Below, one piece after another: positions 32,461 through 47,000 of a stretch of DNA of 64,000 bases (its first letter is position 1; each line of letters opens with the position of its first letter). The notes beneath the pieces were generated by a model that was not told the DNA's origin, ran no database searches, and was given only the letters and a program-made list of their open reading frames with translations. The translations under genes and the position numbers were made by a program. The stretch comes from Zygnema cylindricum. Its lineage: Eukaryota; Streptophyta; Zygnematophyceae; Zygnematales; Zygnemataceae. The stretch lies in the NCBI GenBank assembly GCA_037447655.1, contig JBBHKE010002485.1:1-64000 (forward strand), in the 5' to 3' direction.

Positions 32461-33948
32461 TAGATTTGCTGAGGTTGCTGTAGCTTCTGGAGGAAGGCAG
32501 ATGAAATCCTTCACCAAACATTGGCCCTTAAGATACACACGGGAGATCCTCCGTCCACTTGGTATCTCAAGCACTTCCCTTTCCTCCCTATATTGATTCT
32601 TGTAGATACCCGTACTAAATACTTTTTTTGGGCAGACTACAATTAAATACTAGCCTGAGCCAGAAAGACGAGCAGTTTCTCAAAATATTATCGACACTCA
32701 AAAAGTTTCATATTTCATTTAATTTTATCCACTATGAAAAAGGTTCCAAAATCGAAAACAGAATCTTCAGGGAAGTCTTAGCTTACAAATGAAATTCATC
32801 TCACTGAACAAATAGTATTTTTTTAGTTCTAAAACCTATTTTTTCACAACCTTCTCTGGTGTAAAAAACGATCAAGACTGTAAGAGCAGTAGGCAATTCA
32901 GGAAAAACTGTGGAAAACAGAATGCCCTCAAAGTGAGGTACCTTCTGTTTCTTCATTTTACAGAAAAAGTACACCTCATGCTCTACACGAGGCCTAGCAG
33001 GAAACATTATTCTGATTAACTGATATACCCAATCCCTACGATAACGACACGCCCAAACTCACATTTAAATCACGATTTGTGTAAGCAACATTCTTACACA
33101 ACTGGTCTTCTCCACAAGCCTACTATGCACATCGAAAGCAGAAACAGTACACTGCCCACTGTTATTAAAGTTGATAGCACTAATTCAGTCACAAAAACTG
33201 GCCGAAACATTACTATATGAAGGGAGTGGACTACAATTTGCCACTTTCCCTTGCACTAAAAGATTACTATTTATTCTTTTTTCACATTAACACTAATATA
33301 TCCAAAACGATAACAAAGATGGGCCGTGAAGTGAAGATCCCAACCAGAAATAGAGTTAGCACAGGTACAGGCACCTTATAAACCACATTTCAATTAACAA
33401 AAGAGAATCGAATAAGATGTTCACCAACAAAACCAAAATGCAGACAAGAAAACAAAACCATGGCTACAAATCCAGTTCCAGAGACAGGTAAAAACACAAC
33501 TACTGCGATTGAATATATGCCTTAGGTCTTGAACTGCAATCAGAAGGAGGGTTCATAGAATGAAAACCATCTCCTACAACTGCTAGAAATAAATTGCCAA
33601 GTACATTCACAAGGAAGAAATGGGCTCCATGCTTTGTAACAGCACGGATTTAGAAAGAAAGGTATGTCATCATGAGTGAGTGCTAAGTCTCTCTGCTGAG
33701 TCTGATCTCAACAGTTCCTCATGTGACATTCGTCACACCCAGCTAGAAGAACTGTATACTCGAAAGTAATCTGTTCAAAGATTCTGAAAAATTCTACAAA
33801 TGAGTGGACAAGGGAAGTCGCACACGGTAACCGGCCAACCAATACCAGAAGAAAATAAAAAGAAAGACTTCGAAATACTTTTGTGGAAAATGATGTCAAC
33901 CAATATGTCCAAAATGTGATTTACTTCACATCACAGAAAACGGTAGGT
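32461..33948. other. 3' flank of the profilin gene
   Basis: AT-rich. No exon, terminal repeat or satellite was recognised. It should include the profilin 3' untranslated region at its right end. Confidence 0.35.
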
Positions 33949-35972
33949 TTAAATTCCCTGTCCTGCCAAGTAATCTCCAAGGTTCTCCACCACCACATTG
34001 CATTCTCCTGGAGTGGTAGGAGTGTCATAAATTCCAACAACAAGGGCACTCGCGGTCTTCTTAATAGTAATACCCCCCTGGCCCTGCACAAAACAAGAAT
34101 GGTCCACCAACATTAAAACAAAATAGAATAATACTACTTAAAAACTAAACTCTGCAGCACTAAACCACCACCATTGTCGGTCCACCAAACCTATCTCCAA
34201 AAAAAGGCCATTGATGTACACAGGTCAAACTAGTCCAGAAATACTCTCGATTAAGGATACTGTAATCACTGCTCTTAGTTAACTCCAGGAAAATATGTGA
34301 AATAATTTTCCATTTGTGAAAACGGTTTAAACAGGTCTAGTGGTACGACATCAAAAGGCAAGTGTGAACCAGGCCTGAAGACACGAATTATATGTAAGAG
34401 CGTAGAAGTCACAAATTTTCACCAGAGAGATAAAACACATAGTTGTGCAAATAATAAATCCTATTTTGCTACTAAAAAGAATATATACACTAAGCAGCGA
34501 ACAGCAAAAGTTATGCCAACAAGAAAGGAAATATCAAAATCGAAACAAAAAAAACCTCTGTCGTTGTGGTTCATTGTTCTGACACGAAAATGACGAAAAT
34601 GAATGCAATCATACAACGTTTAATAAAACTAAGAGCATTTCTGCACGGGAAAACCATAAAATGTGAGTGGCAAACAGTAAAATGTCACTAGATTCTGCTT
34701 CCAGCAAATTGGCCCTTCATACCGATTGTCACAAGTAGACAGCAGAAATATTACAAAAATATATTACTGACACGCCATTGCACACAAACACAATACTTTT
34801 TCCATTCTCACATACATCGCACTTACCTTCTTTCCTCGAATAACAGCCCCTGGCTCCCCCTGGATAACCATATACTTTTCCCCGTTAAATCGCAAGCCAT
34901 TGGTGGCTAACTGAGTGCTATCATTAAAGGCGCCAACAATATTTGAAATCTCCTGGGGCGAGGCCTGCAGCAAACCAGAAAAAGAGACATCAAAATACAA
35001 AAAACGACAACACAAAGCTGCATTCATGCAGAAGATTCGGAAACAAAGCGTAGTTCTAAAGTGCGAAAACATGTGGAAACAGTATCTGGTTACCCGTATT
35101 ATACGCGTAGTATACAAGTTTTCAGGGTATAATACGCGTACAGTATAAGCTAGCGAAACATAGCCAAAAATACCGTTTCCATACCTTTTCGCACATCTAA
35201 TTTATGCATCAAATACAACAAAAACTGCAGGAGTCTCGGAAACGGAGACCCTCCCTAAGATATAAAAGCAAGAGTAAGAAGAGAAAGATAACATGAAAAA
35301 AATTGAGAAAAAGGGGAAAGAAGAACAGGAGCTAAGGAGGGAGGGGGAAACAAAAAATTACAATGTGAAAAATAGCAAAATTGAAGAATCGAGTACAGAT
35401 GCAATAATAAATGGAAAAAAAGTTTAAACGGAAAAAGTTAGAACACAGGCGTATAGCAGAAAAAAAAGAGATGAAGATGTTTGCCAAAACTTGATTTTAA
35501 ATGCAAAATAACAGATCTCCGGTAACTTCGTAGTTACGCAATCAAAGGAAGCTGTAAACTAATACAGTAGAAGACTGATCAGAACGCTAAGGCAGATACT
35601 GGAAAATAATCGAGAACGATAATAAAAGCGGCTTAGATCCATTACATGCCTTTGAACAGCATCTAAAATACAACAAAAATACTCAGAAAATAATAACTGA
35701 CAACAGAACTCGCGTTCAACTACTTTACATAAGCAAGCAACAAGTTATAAAACTTCTTTCCAAAGAACTTCCGTAAAAACCTCCAGAAACTCAAAGCATG
35801 TTAGCAAAATATATACAAAATACACAAATTTTTATTTATCACTCACTTGAGGAAAATCAGCACTCTGAGCCCAAATATACCCGTCTTGTCCCATGATTGC
35901 TGCAGATTTCAAAGTAGAATTAGATGGAAGATTGACCATGAGCTGGTCATCGATGTAAGATTGCCAAGACAT
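33949..35972 (-). CDS. PRF: Profilin
   Basis: Three phase-0 exons: 35972-35847 (42 codons), 34964-34827 (46) and 34083-33949 (44 plus stop), total 132 residues, the usual profilin length. The N-terminus [27 protein letters not shown] and the C-terminus [13 protein letters not shown] are family signatures. W3 and the C-terminal helix form the proline-rich ligand site, and the [20 protein letters not shown] region is the conserved segment around the actin and PIP2 contacts. Introns sit after FPQ and after GKK, as in plant profilin genes. It binds G-actin in the cytosol and regulates filament assembly with formins. All key blocks are intact, so this should be a functional gene. Intron 1 contains a small palindrome (35095-35150). 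Confidence 0.97.
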
Positions 35973-38087
35973 GATGAAACTGTAATGAAAAACGAAAAAA
36001 GAGTAAGGAAGAAAAGAAAGGCAGAAAAGTGACACTTTTGTTAGATGAACAGGAGCTTAGATATGGTACAAACTACAGAAGCCTGGTGGGCAATGCAGCT
36101 TAAAAGTTTGCGATTTGACTGTAGTCAGTAGAATCTAAATAATGAATCTTAAGGCTGCTAGAAGGAACGGCAGTAACTCCCCGTTCCACGGAACGTGACA
36201 CGTATCTGTTACTTCTTACATCACAGCAGCTACACTTGTAATAATGTTGATTTTAAAACCGACATTTTTGAGCTGCAACTGAGGGGCAAACTATAATGAT
36301 GTTTAATGGAGTACTTGGACACATTAGAACCGCTCATTTTTCGAAGTCAACAAAATACCTCGACCGCGTGAAGTGTTTCGTACTGATACCCGTAATTTAA
36401 CGGGGAGCATTTCACATGACGGAATATGGAAAAAAAAATTTTTTATCCCTACAGGCAGAAATTTAAGACCGATGACTTTTAAGAAATTTATTATGTTGAT
36501 AACAGACAAGTCAGGCCAGCCTAGAAATAAAAAAGTACATATTTCGTACATAATTATGCACGAACAAACATTCTTCAATATATTTTGTACTAATCACGCG
36601 GATCAAACGACGACAAGTACAGTAACTCAACCAGAAAAAAATCGTCCCACAGTTTTCGTATGTTTCAGAGCACATGACATTCCTGGTAGGTTGACACGGT
36701 CCTGCTTTTGTTCCCATACTTCTGATACTCATCAGTCATCAGTCCAAAAGTATGGTTGGTCAAGCCAAAAGCTACATGGAATGCGTTAAATAATTACCGT
36801 TAGGATTCTGTAATCGCATACGTCATTCCAGTTGATTGTATCACCTGCATACGTCATCATATATAAGACTACAAGTCTCTAAAGAGTTCGTACTGGTATT
36901 AAATGTATGTTTGGCAGTATTGCGTATCGAACAATTCGTTTCTCAACTTCCAGTAGCGGGATAAAGTGGCAGTTTTCGTTAAATTGATCCACATACTGAC
37001 AATATTTTGAAAGAATGCTGAAAAAAATGCAATTGACAATAATCTGAAGATATAATCTGAATCATACATTTAATGTGCGAGAAAAAAAGGAAATGCTGTA
37101 AATTGTTAAACCGTGCAGTAAGCTTAAAATTTGCAGTAACAATTGATAGCATTTCAAATTGCTTCCGCACGTTGAACCTACGCTCTTAACAAACCATGAC
37201 GCTGAGCCCTAAAGCAACGTCGACTCCCAGTACTTTTGGCGCGCACACGTGCAAAATTCCAACGGATACTGAAAAAAGCAATATTGCCAATAACTACACT
37301 ACCAATGTTATGTTACAAAACCATGAATGCGTGTGGCATATAATCACCAATCATTTCACATACACTTCTTTACTGACTGGATTGACCTAGATTTTGACGC
37401 ACTCACAATAGCTGGCCAGTTCTCGAAGTCGAATTAATCAAGAAGCAGGAGCATGGATAGTGATACAAATGTAAAAAGCATTCCACTCTGTTTTGCCCCC
37501 GTTTTTTTTAGTTTGACTTTGCCCGAGTATTTTCAATTTTGTATCGGCTTTCTCTTTCATTTGTTTCTAAGTACTTCAATGGTTTACCCTTGAAGCATTT
37601 TTAAAGTATATTACTACACCTATATAGTGTGGTACTACAAGAACCTTCACATATAAAACACCACATAAGCATTCTCCTAACCCTAAAATTGCAGCATCAC
37701 TGGATGATCGAATAACTGTTTTTTTTTATTTTCTTAACATTAAAAGCTCATATTTACCGCATTTTGCCGATTCTTCCGAGGGAGACACATGAGGTCTAAT
37801 ATGACAAAAAAATTAGCGACCACCATGCAAAACAACAAAAGTGTTCTGTAAACTTCTCTGTCAACAAGAAAAAAACTGAACAGACCGTAACAAAAAACTG
37901 CCAAGATGTTAAATTGACAACAGCTGATACTTCCGCGAACACATCATCACTCACGTGCCTGATCCTAGAAACAAAGACAGCCACGAAAAAAATGTGATAT
38001 TTTTACGTAGAAGAGAGATCAAAAAATGCAGGTCTTCCTGAAAAATCAAGATACCCATAGAATAAAACAATTTCAGGTTTTTTTGAA
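35973..38087. other. Intergenic region between SAC3A-like and profilin genes
   Basis: Both genes are on the minus strand, so this holds the profilin promoter and the SAC3A-like 3' untranslated region. AT-rich; no additional exon, element end or tandem repeat was recognised. Confidence 0.4.
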
Positions 38088-41000
38088 TCACGCCTCCCCA
38101 TTCTGGGCTTCGTTAGTTCTCGATAAAAAATCTGTGAGCTCAAGATTTGCGTCTCCATGTGGGACGACATCTTCCGGCTCCGGCATGAACAGACATCCCA
38201 TACTTGCCTGTTTCCCAAAACCATAAAAAACCCCAAAACCATAAAAAACCCCAAAACCCAAAATAAACCTCAAAACTCTTCTCCTCGGTCGAACATTTCC
38301 GGTGGAAAAAATAGGAATTCCACAATGGAAAAGGTCAGAAATATATTACTACAAAAATAAATTGGTATTAGCATTGATGTTTTCCTTCAAATCGACTTTT
38401 CACGTGCCGGATTTTTCTTAGGAAATCGCAAATCGGAGGGTAAGAGAATCTTGCCTTTTCGTCGCAACCATGGGATTAATAATTTAACAGGTGTGTACAG
38501 AGAAGGATAAAACTAATAAGGACGGAAAAAACATTCACGATAATAGCAATACGGTGTGTGGTGAGGAAAGGTCAAAAATAGAGGGAAAAGTCAGGAATAG
38601 AAGGAAAAGTCAGGAATAGGAGGGAAAGTCAGGAATGGAGGGAATAGTCAGGAATAGAGGGAAAAGTCAAGAATAGTGGGAAAAGTCAGGAATAGAGGGA
38701 AAAATCAACAATAGTGGGAAAAGTCAGGAATAGAGGGAAAAGTCAAGAATAGTGGGAAAAGCCAGGAATAGAGGGGAAAAGTCAGGAATAGTCAGGAATA
38801 GTGGGAAAAGTCAAGAATAGTGGGAAAAGTCAGAAATAGAGAGAAAAGGCCAGGAATTTCCATAGTGGAAACTATGAATCACAAAGAAGTAACTGAACCA
38901 AACAAAAGAACAGCTAGAAATAACGGCACGTATGAAAACCAATAGTCAACTCGAACTGGAGGAGATTTAAAGTGCCACAGGAGGGTTTCAGAACTGTTTC
39001 TACCTTTACTGGAGGTAATAGATTCACATGACAGATGAGAAAACGGAAGATAGACTCATACATTTGCAAGCCTATAACTTCACCGATAGGCAACATTCCT
39101 CAACTTAAGAAAAAAAAATCTGTAAAAACATAAGATTCTGAGCAAATAACCATCATATCGGAATCAAGAACTGCCGAGAACCAATCACATTCAACGCAAA
39201 AACTGCTTGGAAGTTGGGTACTACATTCTTCTCACCTTGCAATCAAGTAGGCTCTCATTTCCACGTTCTTGCAAGAGAACACATCCGTGTGCTCTTAACC
39301 ATTCCTCACATTCTTCCAAAACCTCGGGCGAAACATTATTTTCACCCTTCTCTCTCGTTTCCCTTGTTCTGCCAACACCATCTTTCTCTAATGGAAGTGT
39401 TTTTACTTCCAGTTTTTCTCGTTTCCCACCTGGAACTGACTCCACAGCTACCCCAAAAGCAAGTACCCTCGCTATATATGAGACAGATAACGATGGACGG
39501 TACGACTTCACCATGCATTGGACAGCTTGAAAGCGAATCTTCTCCACCAGGAGATCTGTAAAGCCAAAAGGAATAAATAAACTAATTAGAACACAACCAC
39601 TAACACATACACAAACACAAACAACCAGACAAGTTTAGTTTATCTAGGAAACTGGCAAAAAAGGGGCTTAATTCTACTCTAAGAATTGATATCTACTTAC
39701 TCTAAGAAGGCGATTGACATATTATCTACTTACAAAAGGCAATTGACCCTATTCTAACAGGTCAAAGCATTGTTAAAAGCAACCACTTCACTAAGTCAAG
39801 CTAATCAGTTTTTATAATAAAATAAAGGAAAGAAAAAGCACTATTCATCCACATCCCTGAAAGAAACGAATACCAAAACATTGAGATTGTCCTTAGTTCA
39901 TTCAAGAAAAGGCAAGCGTATTGTACCCATCAGAAGCCTGTTCAAATTTGGGGCCGCGTGGTAGAGACGAAAAAAACCACAATAATTATTGGTTGCCACT
40001 GCCGCACGAACTCCCAGGGCATGTTGAACAGCCAGATCCAATTTCGCATCCAGAGATAATCTAAGGGAGAGGGAGAGGGGAAGATGGAGAGGGAGAGAGA
40101 AAGAGTGAGAGGAAGGGGGAGGGAGAGAAGGACAACTAAAATTGGCTGTACATTCAAGAAGCCCAGACAACAATGAGATCAAAAAGACCCTGAAATTAAA
40201 AGACGCCATCAGATTATAGTTTTACGTCTGGATCACAAGAAAGTTACAAAAAAGAGGAAGCGTTTCTGACATAGAACTTAACAATAATTGTACCATGGAC
40301 TGTTGCCCACACAATTTGACCAGAACAATGACACAATATAAGCCTAGATCCCTTAACAAAAGAAAAAGGGAAAAATAAAAAAACTCACCGAGCCATTGAA
40401 TGTTGTAGGTCAAGCCGCGGACCATTTTGGACAATTGCATGCAATAATTTGTAGGCGGCAAATTCATTATAGCATCCCGGAATGCCTTCACCGTATAAAA
40501 CTTTCAGTTGTGACTGACACTGCAAACCCATCAACTTGTGAGGAAGTCAAACATCAAGCCGAAAAACAAATGAAGCTTGTTTTGTCAGTTAAGAGTTGTG
40601 ATTCAAAACTTGTGAGCAAAGTAAGCAGGCTAAGGAGTTTAGGATTTGTGAATTAACAGTTGTGAACAATCTAATGACAAGATGAAGTATGTGAGTTAAG
40701 TGATGTTTCAAGAAAAAGTTAAGCAACTTACAAAGTTGTGAGTTAAGTTATAAACAATCCAAAACAAGTCAAGAAATGGGTCATGAGTCAAGAGTTGTGA
40801 GCAATTCAAAAAAAAAAGGTTAGAAAGTGAATTGTTGCGAATAAATTGAGAGCAAGAGGTTTAAATAAGCAATGCTAATAGAATTTGCTTTTTGTCCTAC
40901 AAAAAAGGGAAGGTACGAGAGGTAAAAAAGGAGGACTGTTTGACTGAAACTGAGCATAGAGAACAATTTCACGCACCTGATTGTACTCGGCTATATCGCC

Positions 41001-44000
41001 AGACTCGAGAGCCATTCGTGCATGTGTTTCATAGACCTGCAAGGAACTTATGTCTCCTTCAGATTATATTGCATCCCAAAAAAACTTCTAAAAATGAATA
41101 AGGACTTGTTCTTGAAGTGCAAACAGATGCATAGGCACTCATTCAGTTAAACAAATTAGTCATTTTTGGGATTGGATGAACTTTCGATTTTAAAATTTTA
41201 AACATTTATATTCAACCTCGTTCACTCTGTTTGTCCTGGTCATGAAACAGAATAACAGGGTTATAAGAGACGTTAAAAAGTGATAGTAACTTGCCAAATT
41301 TTATACATACTACTGTTGAACTAACTAGCCTCAACAACATGAAGTCCAGTAATCGTAAGAAACAGTACCTCAGCAGTGAAACCATTTCGTATCCGTTGTA
41401 CTGTAAGGTCTTGCCGAATACTCTTTAATTGTTCGCAACGATACAAATAGCCCCGAGTCGTATTCTTTACCATCTTCAATGATTTTTGAAGAACATCCTC
41501 AGGTCGAACCTGCTCCACTCTCAATTTTCCAGAAGAAAGTCAGAAAAATATAAACTACACTCAAACAAGCAACGCGCCTTCAAGTCATTGATAAGAAAAA
41601 AAGGGGTCGCTATGACATCATCGAGTCATAGATATGGAAAATAGTCAACTCACACTTGCTGGATCTGGTGCTGATGTCAATCTTAAATACTTTTTTTCCA
41701 CGTTTTGACATGTGCCACGTACAGTAAGCATATCCCAGTCAAGATCTTCCACAGCATGTTGTCCTAATCCTCCATCTGTACTTGACCAATTTTGAGTTTC
41801 CGTAACTTTCCGTGTAACAGTGGTAGCACTATTCCGTGTCCATACACGTCCCTTAGGCTTCCCAGTATCAATAAGTCCTTCAAATCTTTGAGCTCTTTTT
41901 TGACGTTTTTGGTTTTCTTCCGGTGCCGCTTTTCCTATTTTTGATAATCCTCCCTTTCCACGCTTAACACCTCCTACCTTTCCGCTTTCAGGCTCCTCTT
42001 TCTCACTTTCTCCAGCCTCACTTTCAGAGCCTGCTGAAACGCCATTGGTTGCCCCTAACTGACTAGCCTGCGCTTCCATGTGCATAACCCATAATTTTCT
42101 TCCTTTCCGTTTTCTGCTGGGAGACACTCCAGTTGATTGTGTAGTGTCAACTGCAGTGCTACTTCTCTGGAGTTCTTGTTTTGTTTGTTGTACTTTCCAC
42201 CTCTGTTTTTCTCGAGCGGATGGTGACATCTGCATAAATTGTGCATTTAACTCAGCTAAATTTTTCCGCGGACACACAGGAAGTAAACAAAACTCAATTT
42301 TTGTTGTGACTCTCTAGGACGTCACAGAAAAAGCAACAGTAGAGATGAAAAATGAAAGATCAAGGAGAGAAAAGACAATCTTAGCAAAAGGTAGCAGTAT
42401 GCAAACCAATATTTGAGAATTATTGATTCTTAATATCATTACCTCGGAGGAGGACGCAACGATAACAGGTCAAGATTTTGGTTTACTTGTGCAAACAACT
42501 CGCACAAGCACCAACTTGTGTCCTTCAAAAATACTTCAATGCAAATTATTTGACTAAAACAACAGAGAACACATTGTCCCAAAACTCATAATTCCTCGTT
42601 TTGTGCTTGAAACTACCAAACGTTTGCCTACAAATTCTGCACGGAATCAAGAAGAGTTTACACTAAGCGACTCTAAATTTAGTTTGGAGTTTATCGTCTC
42701 TGGAATCTTAATACACACCGCTCCATTTTGAAAAGTTTCCGTTGACTTTGGTTGTACAGTTTCCTCAGGAAGAGGTTCCCAACGACTCTTTGTCCTCCTT
42801 CTTACTGTGGGTGAGGCGTTTTGGAGCTCTGCACCACCTCCATTCCTATCCTCCCTGCAGCAGTAAAAAAATTGAACAGCGACACTATTATGTAAAAGGG
42901 ACAGCAATGCAATTGTCGCTGATATCACTCGTACCAAAAAACAAGGTCTAACTGTAATAAGTTGTGAAGTTGAATTGCAGTCAGATTAAACAACGCCAAA
43001 ATTCCGCCCTTAAATATATTCAAACAACTAGCATTGAAACAACTGGCCATAATTCAGTTATCTTCCACAATTTCCATCATGGAACATTGTCAGATGGTAA
43101 TCAAACAAATAAACCAGGCTATAATCCCACCCCTGAATAAATGAACATGTAACTTTACTACCTCCAATACCTTATCACATACATTTACTGCATCCTTGAA
43201 CAAAATAAAATCGTAAAAAAACAACGCTGAATCCTCAGTCCTGAAAGAATTGACCCAAGTAATCAAACTTGCCCTCAATTCACTGAGGGATTCAAAACTG
43301 ATCTATGGCACTTTCTGAGACAAATTTCTCACCTCACAGGTTGAGCACTTGCCCCACTGACATCTGGGAGAGTAAAGAGAGGCTCGATGTCCCAATCGCG
43401 ACTTAACAGAGTCCCTTCCGCTGATGCCTTAGTTATCATCTGCATAAAACATACTCAAGAAAGAAACAGCTCTAATTTCAGTCATATCTTTCAAAAATGC
43501 CACTAACTATTTTCTTCCCAATAAAGTATTATATGCAGCACATAATAAAACCCACGATTTCTTTTTTAAAACGATAAAGATCATAGTCCATTAAAGTGAA
43601 ATGAAGGTGTGCAGCGATCACGAATTTGCGAAGCACAACATACAAAATAGCCAAAAAGACAAACAACACCTGTTCCCTTGCCGCAGAAATCTGACCGATG
43701 AAACACAAGAAAGGCTTAAATCGAATAACGTGGAATGGCACTGGATCAGCCGACTACTTTAACCAACCATAGTTTTAAAATATGATTTTTTAATTAAAAT
43801 TTTACTTCGTAGTATGTAGTATGGTAAGGTCACGTGTAAAATGGACGCATTTCTCCACAGGTTAAAACATTCTGGTCCCCTTGCAGTGATTAGACTTCAT
43901 CCTTCCTCTTACGTCTGGCATGTAAAAGGCAATTTCTTTGTGCTTTTCATAACGTGTGTAAAGTACCACGATGTGATGATACCCCTAATAATGTATATGC

Positions 44001-47000
44001 TTAGGGGCTTGTATGTGTATAGGCTTGTAATATGTTTAGGGGTTGTCCTCAATATACAAGTCTACCGATGAAGATTGAGCCAGAACTTACACCAACTTGA
44101 TAAAACATTACCTGGCAATAAGGGATTGACATTGCATAACCAATAATCAACAAGCAATGCCTGCCAATCGTTTCAGAGTCACAATATTTTGATATGCACG
44201 GTTTACTACAAAAGATACTAAAAGTACTCTACCTTGGTGCTCGGTTACCTACGTCTGTAAGCGTATTTACGTTCATGCATCGAGTGACCTGATTTTAAAA
44301 GTTCACTAAGTTTGTCCTTTTCTCCCACTAACAGTGATTTTCGCTTTTAGGAACTCGAACTATAAACATTCTGGTCATGATTTGTGGTATACAGTTTTTG
44401 TTTTACGAAGCTTGGCTTTCTTATCGAAATTCGATATACCTATCGAGCCGATAATCAATTATCAGGCACTCCAAAATCAGCGATTATCGATCATCAAAAA
44501 TTTGCCTCGAAATGAATCCATCTGAAAATACACGGTACATCAATGGGAAAAAACAGGTGTGTGAATTTTTGTGTGTACCGTACCGAACCTTGTACTAATG
44601 CACCGTAGTTCCATACGCTCACATATGGTACGTCCCTATTTTTTCTGTGCTTCTTATTGACTCCGTTTTCTTCAAACCAGGTCTGACTCCCTCTGAACCA
44701 AATCTTTGAAACATTGCCCACACAAGGCGGTTCAAACTGAACCAGCCAAAAACCTGACGTTGAGTTCCAAACCAAACCTTCGTGCTTATTGTGACACTCT
44801 GGCTAGCTAAAGTTCAAGTCAAATTTATGCATTGAATATGAGTGTATGTAAAACATATATATATATATATATATACACTGTAAAAAGGGCATGCCAGCCT
44901 GCAAATGCTGCACATGGGCCAAATTTCTCTACGACTTGCAGATTTTGCTGTAAGGTTCTTCATTCATATTTGATTACCAGAAGCACCTTTAGAAGAAGCC
45001 CCTATAGCAGGCTATTATAGCTGGTGAAATAAGGGATTTAAAGGCTTATTAATGTTTTCGACTCCCATATGTGTGAAAAAGAGAAGAACAAGAAATAAGT
45101 GATTGCTTATCACCGTGATAAATCTACCTGTGGAATAGCATATCCAAGACAGTAGCGTTTCACATCACTGACGTAAAAATGGACGGACGGACGTCACAGA
45201 CGTTTTGTAGGTTCATATCTGACATTTTTTTGATGTTTTTGAGTTACTGATAATCTGTTATCAGATTGATATCGTAAAAGAACACATACAAAATAATTAT
45301 ACATTGCAAGCAAGTACAGGCTCTTAACTAAACGTGACCCTCCAAAATGATGAGAAGGTGGAAAGGACAAAAATGGACCCACAAAATCTAAACAACCAAG
45401 GTCATGATTCATAACTATTGAGACCAGGTACAATAATTTCAGTACCTTTCCATACAAATTCGTACATATCAACTATTGCCTGTAATCAATTACTAGCAAT
45501 TATCAAACTTAATGGAAATTATCAGTCAACACAATAAACATCAGGACTTTACCGATCACTATAAGAGGTTATCGTTATTGCAGATTAATGGTCATAGAAT
45601 TGATACAATATTAAACTCGAAAGGACAGCCTGAGATACTTTAGATATAATATACGTTTTGATAAAACATGGCATATTGCGACAATAAATGTGTACCGTAA
45701 ACACGAAGCACAAAACATATTCTGCCACAAAAAACTGTCTATTTTTTAACTACTTTCACATGTCTGTACGTTACTACCATATTTTCATGCTTTTATACCT
45801 CCATATAAACATCATAATGTTATCGAATATTGCAATTGTCTGTATTGGACTTCATAAAGGTCATCACGAGACACAACGCTACTAGGGAGGTATTTTCTGA
45901 GTGGAGTCATTCAATGCTTCAATGCTCCAACAAGCTCCGGTTACTCACCTCCTTGAGAATATTCTGAGCGGCAACCTTTTGCGTTTCTCCACGAAAACGT
46001 GCCAGGACTCTCTCAACATAGGACCGCAAGCTCGGTGGAAATTTACGGGGCTATTCACCCCATTACGGCCATAAAAATTACTGTTAATTAGAAATGTATT
46101 AAACAATGCATCAGGAACCAAGGGCATTAAACACCATTCCAATGTCCCACCTCAAAAAAATAGCACATGCAGCCAACGAAATGGGCAGAATGTGATGTGA
46201 TGTGATCATTGGTTTGTCCAGAAGGTTCAATTTTGTATTGTATCTACTTTACACAACATGCAAAAATCTACTTTACTTTGTCAACTATTACTACTCACTA
46301 GACCTTTTTTGACTTGAAATGACAGTGGTCCCCTCAAACCCAAATGCAGGTCATTGAAAAGATGGCTGTTTCTCACAGGTTCAGACCAGATTCTTACAAA
46401 TAAGAAATTCCATAAAGATATAAGACTTCCTACAGAGTAAAAATACTTTTGAGATTACAAATTTTGTGCAGATGAAAAAATCTCTCCAATCTAGTAACTT
46501 CTTGCAAAAAAGAAACCATATACTTCTGAAAGACTTATTGCAGATTAAAGTTTTTCTCTAACATGTAACTGATTGCAAATTGGAAACCATGTACTTTGGA
46601 AAGACTTCTTGCAGATTAAAAATATTTTTGCAATCAAAAATTTCTGTGCAGACTGATTTTTTTTCTCCAACTAGTAACTTCTTGCAAATTAAAACTGAGT
46701 ACTTCTGCTGACCTGAAGAGTTGCGTCCGCCGCAACATCTGTTGCTGTCGTATTTTCGTCTTTACTGACCGAAACATAGGCGGGTTTATTATTATTAACC
46801 TGTGTAGATCCCCCAACATTTGCTTTTCCCAGAGGTCCAAACCTTGGGTTTGCAGTAATGGAAAACTTAGTTTTTCCCTTCCAAGCACCAGCAAAGGTAG
46901 AAGATGCCCCTGCATTAGAGCTTTGTCCTCCCCCCTGAGTGAGGTTTTCAGTTTGCTGTGGAGGTGGTAATGGTAGTGGTAGTGGAAGTGGAGGAGGAGG

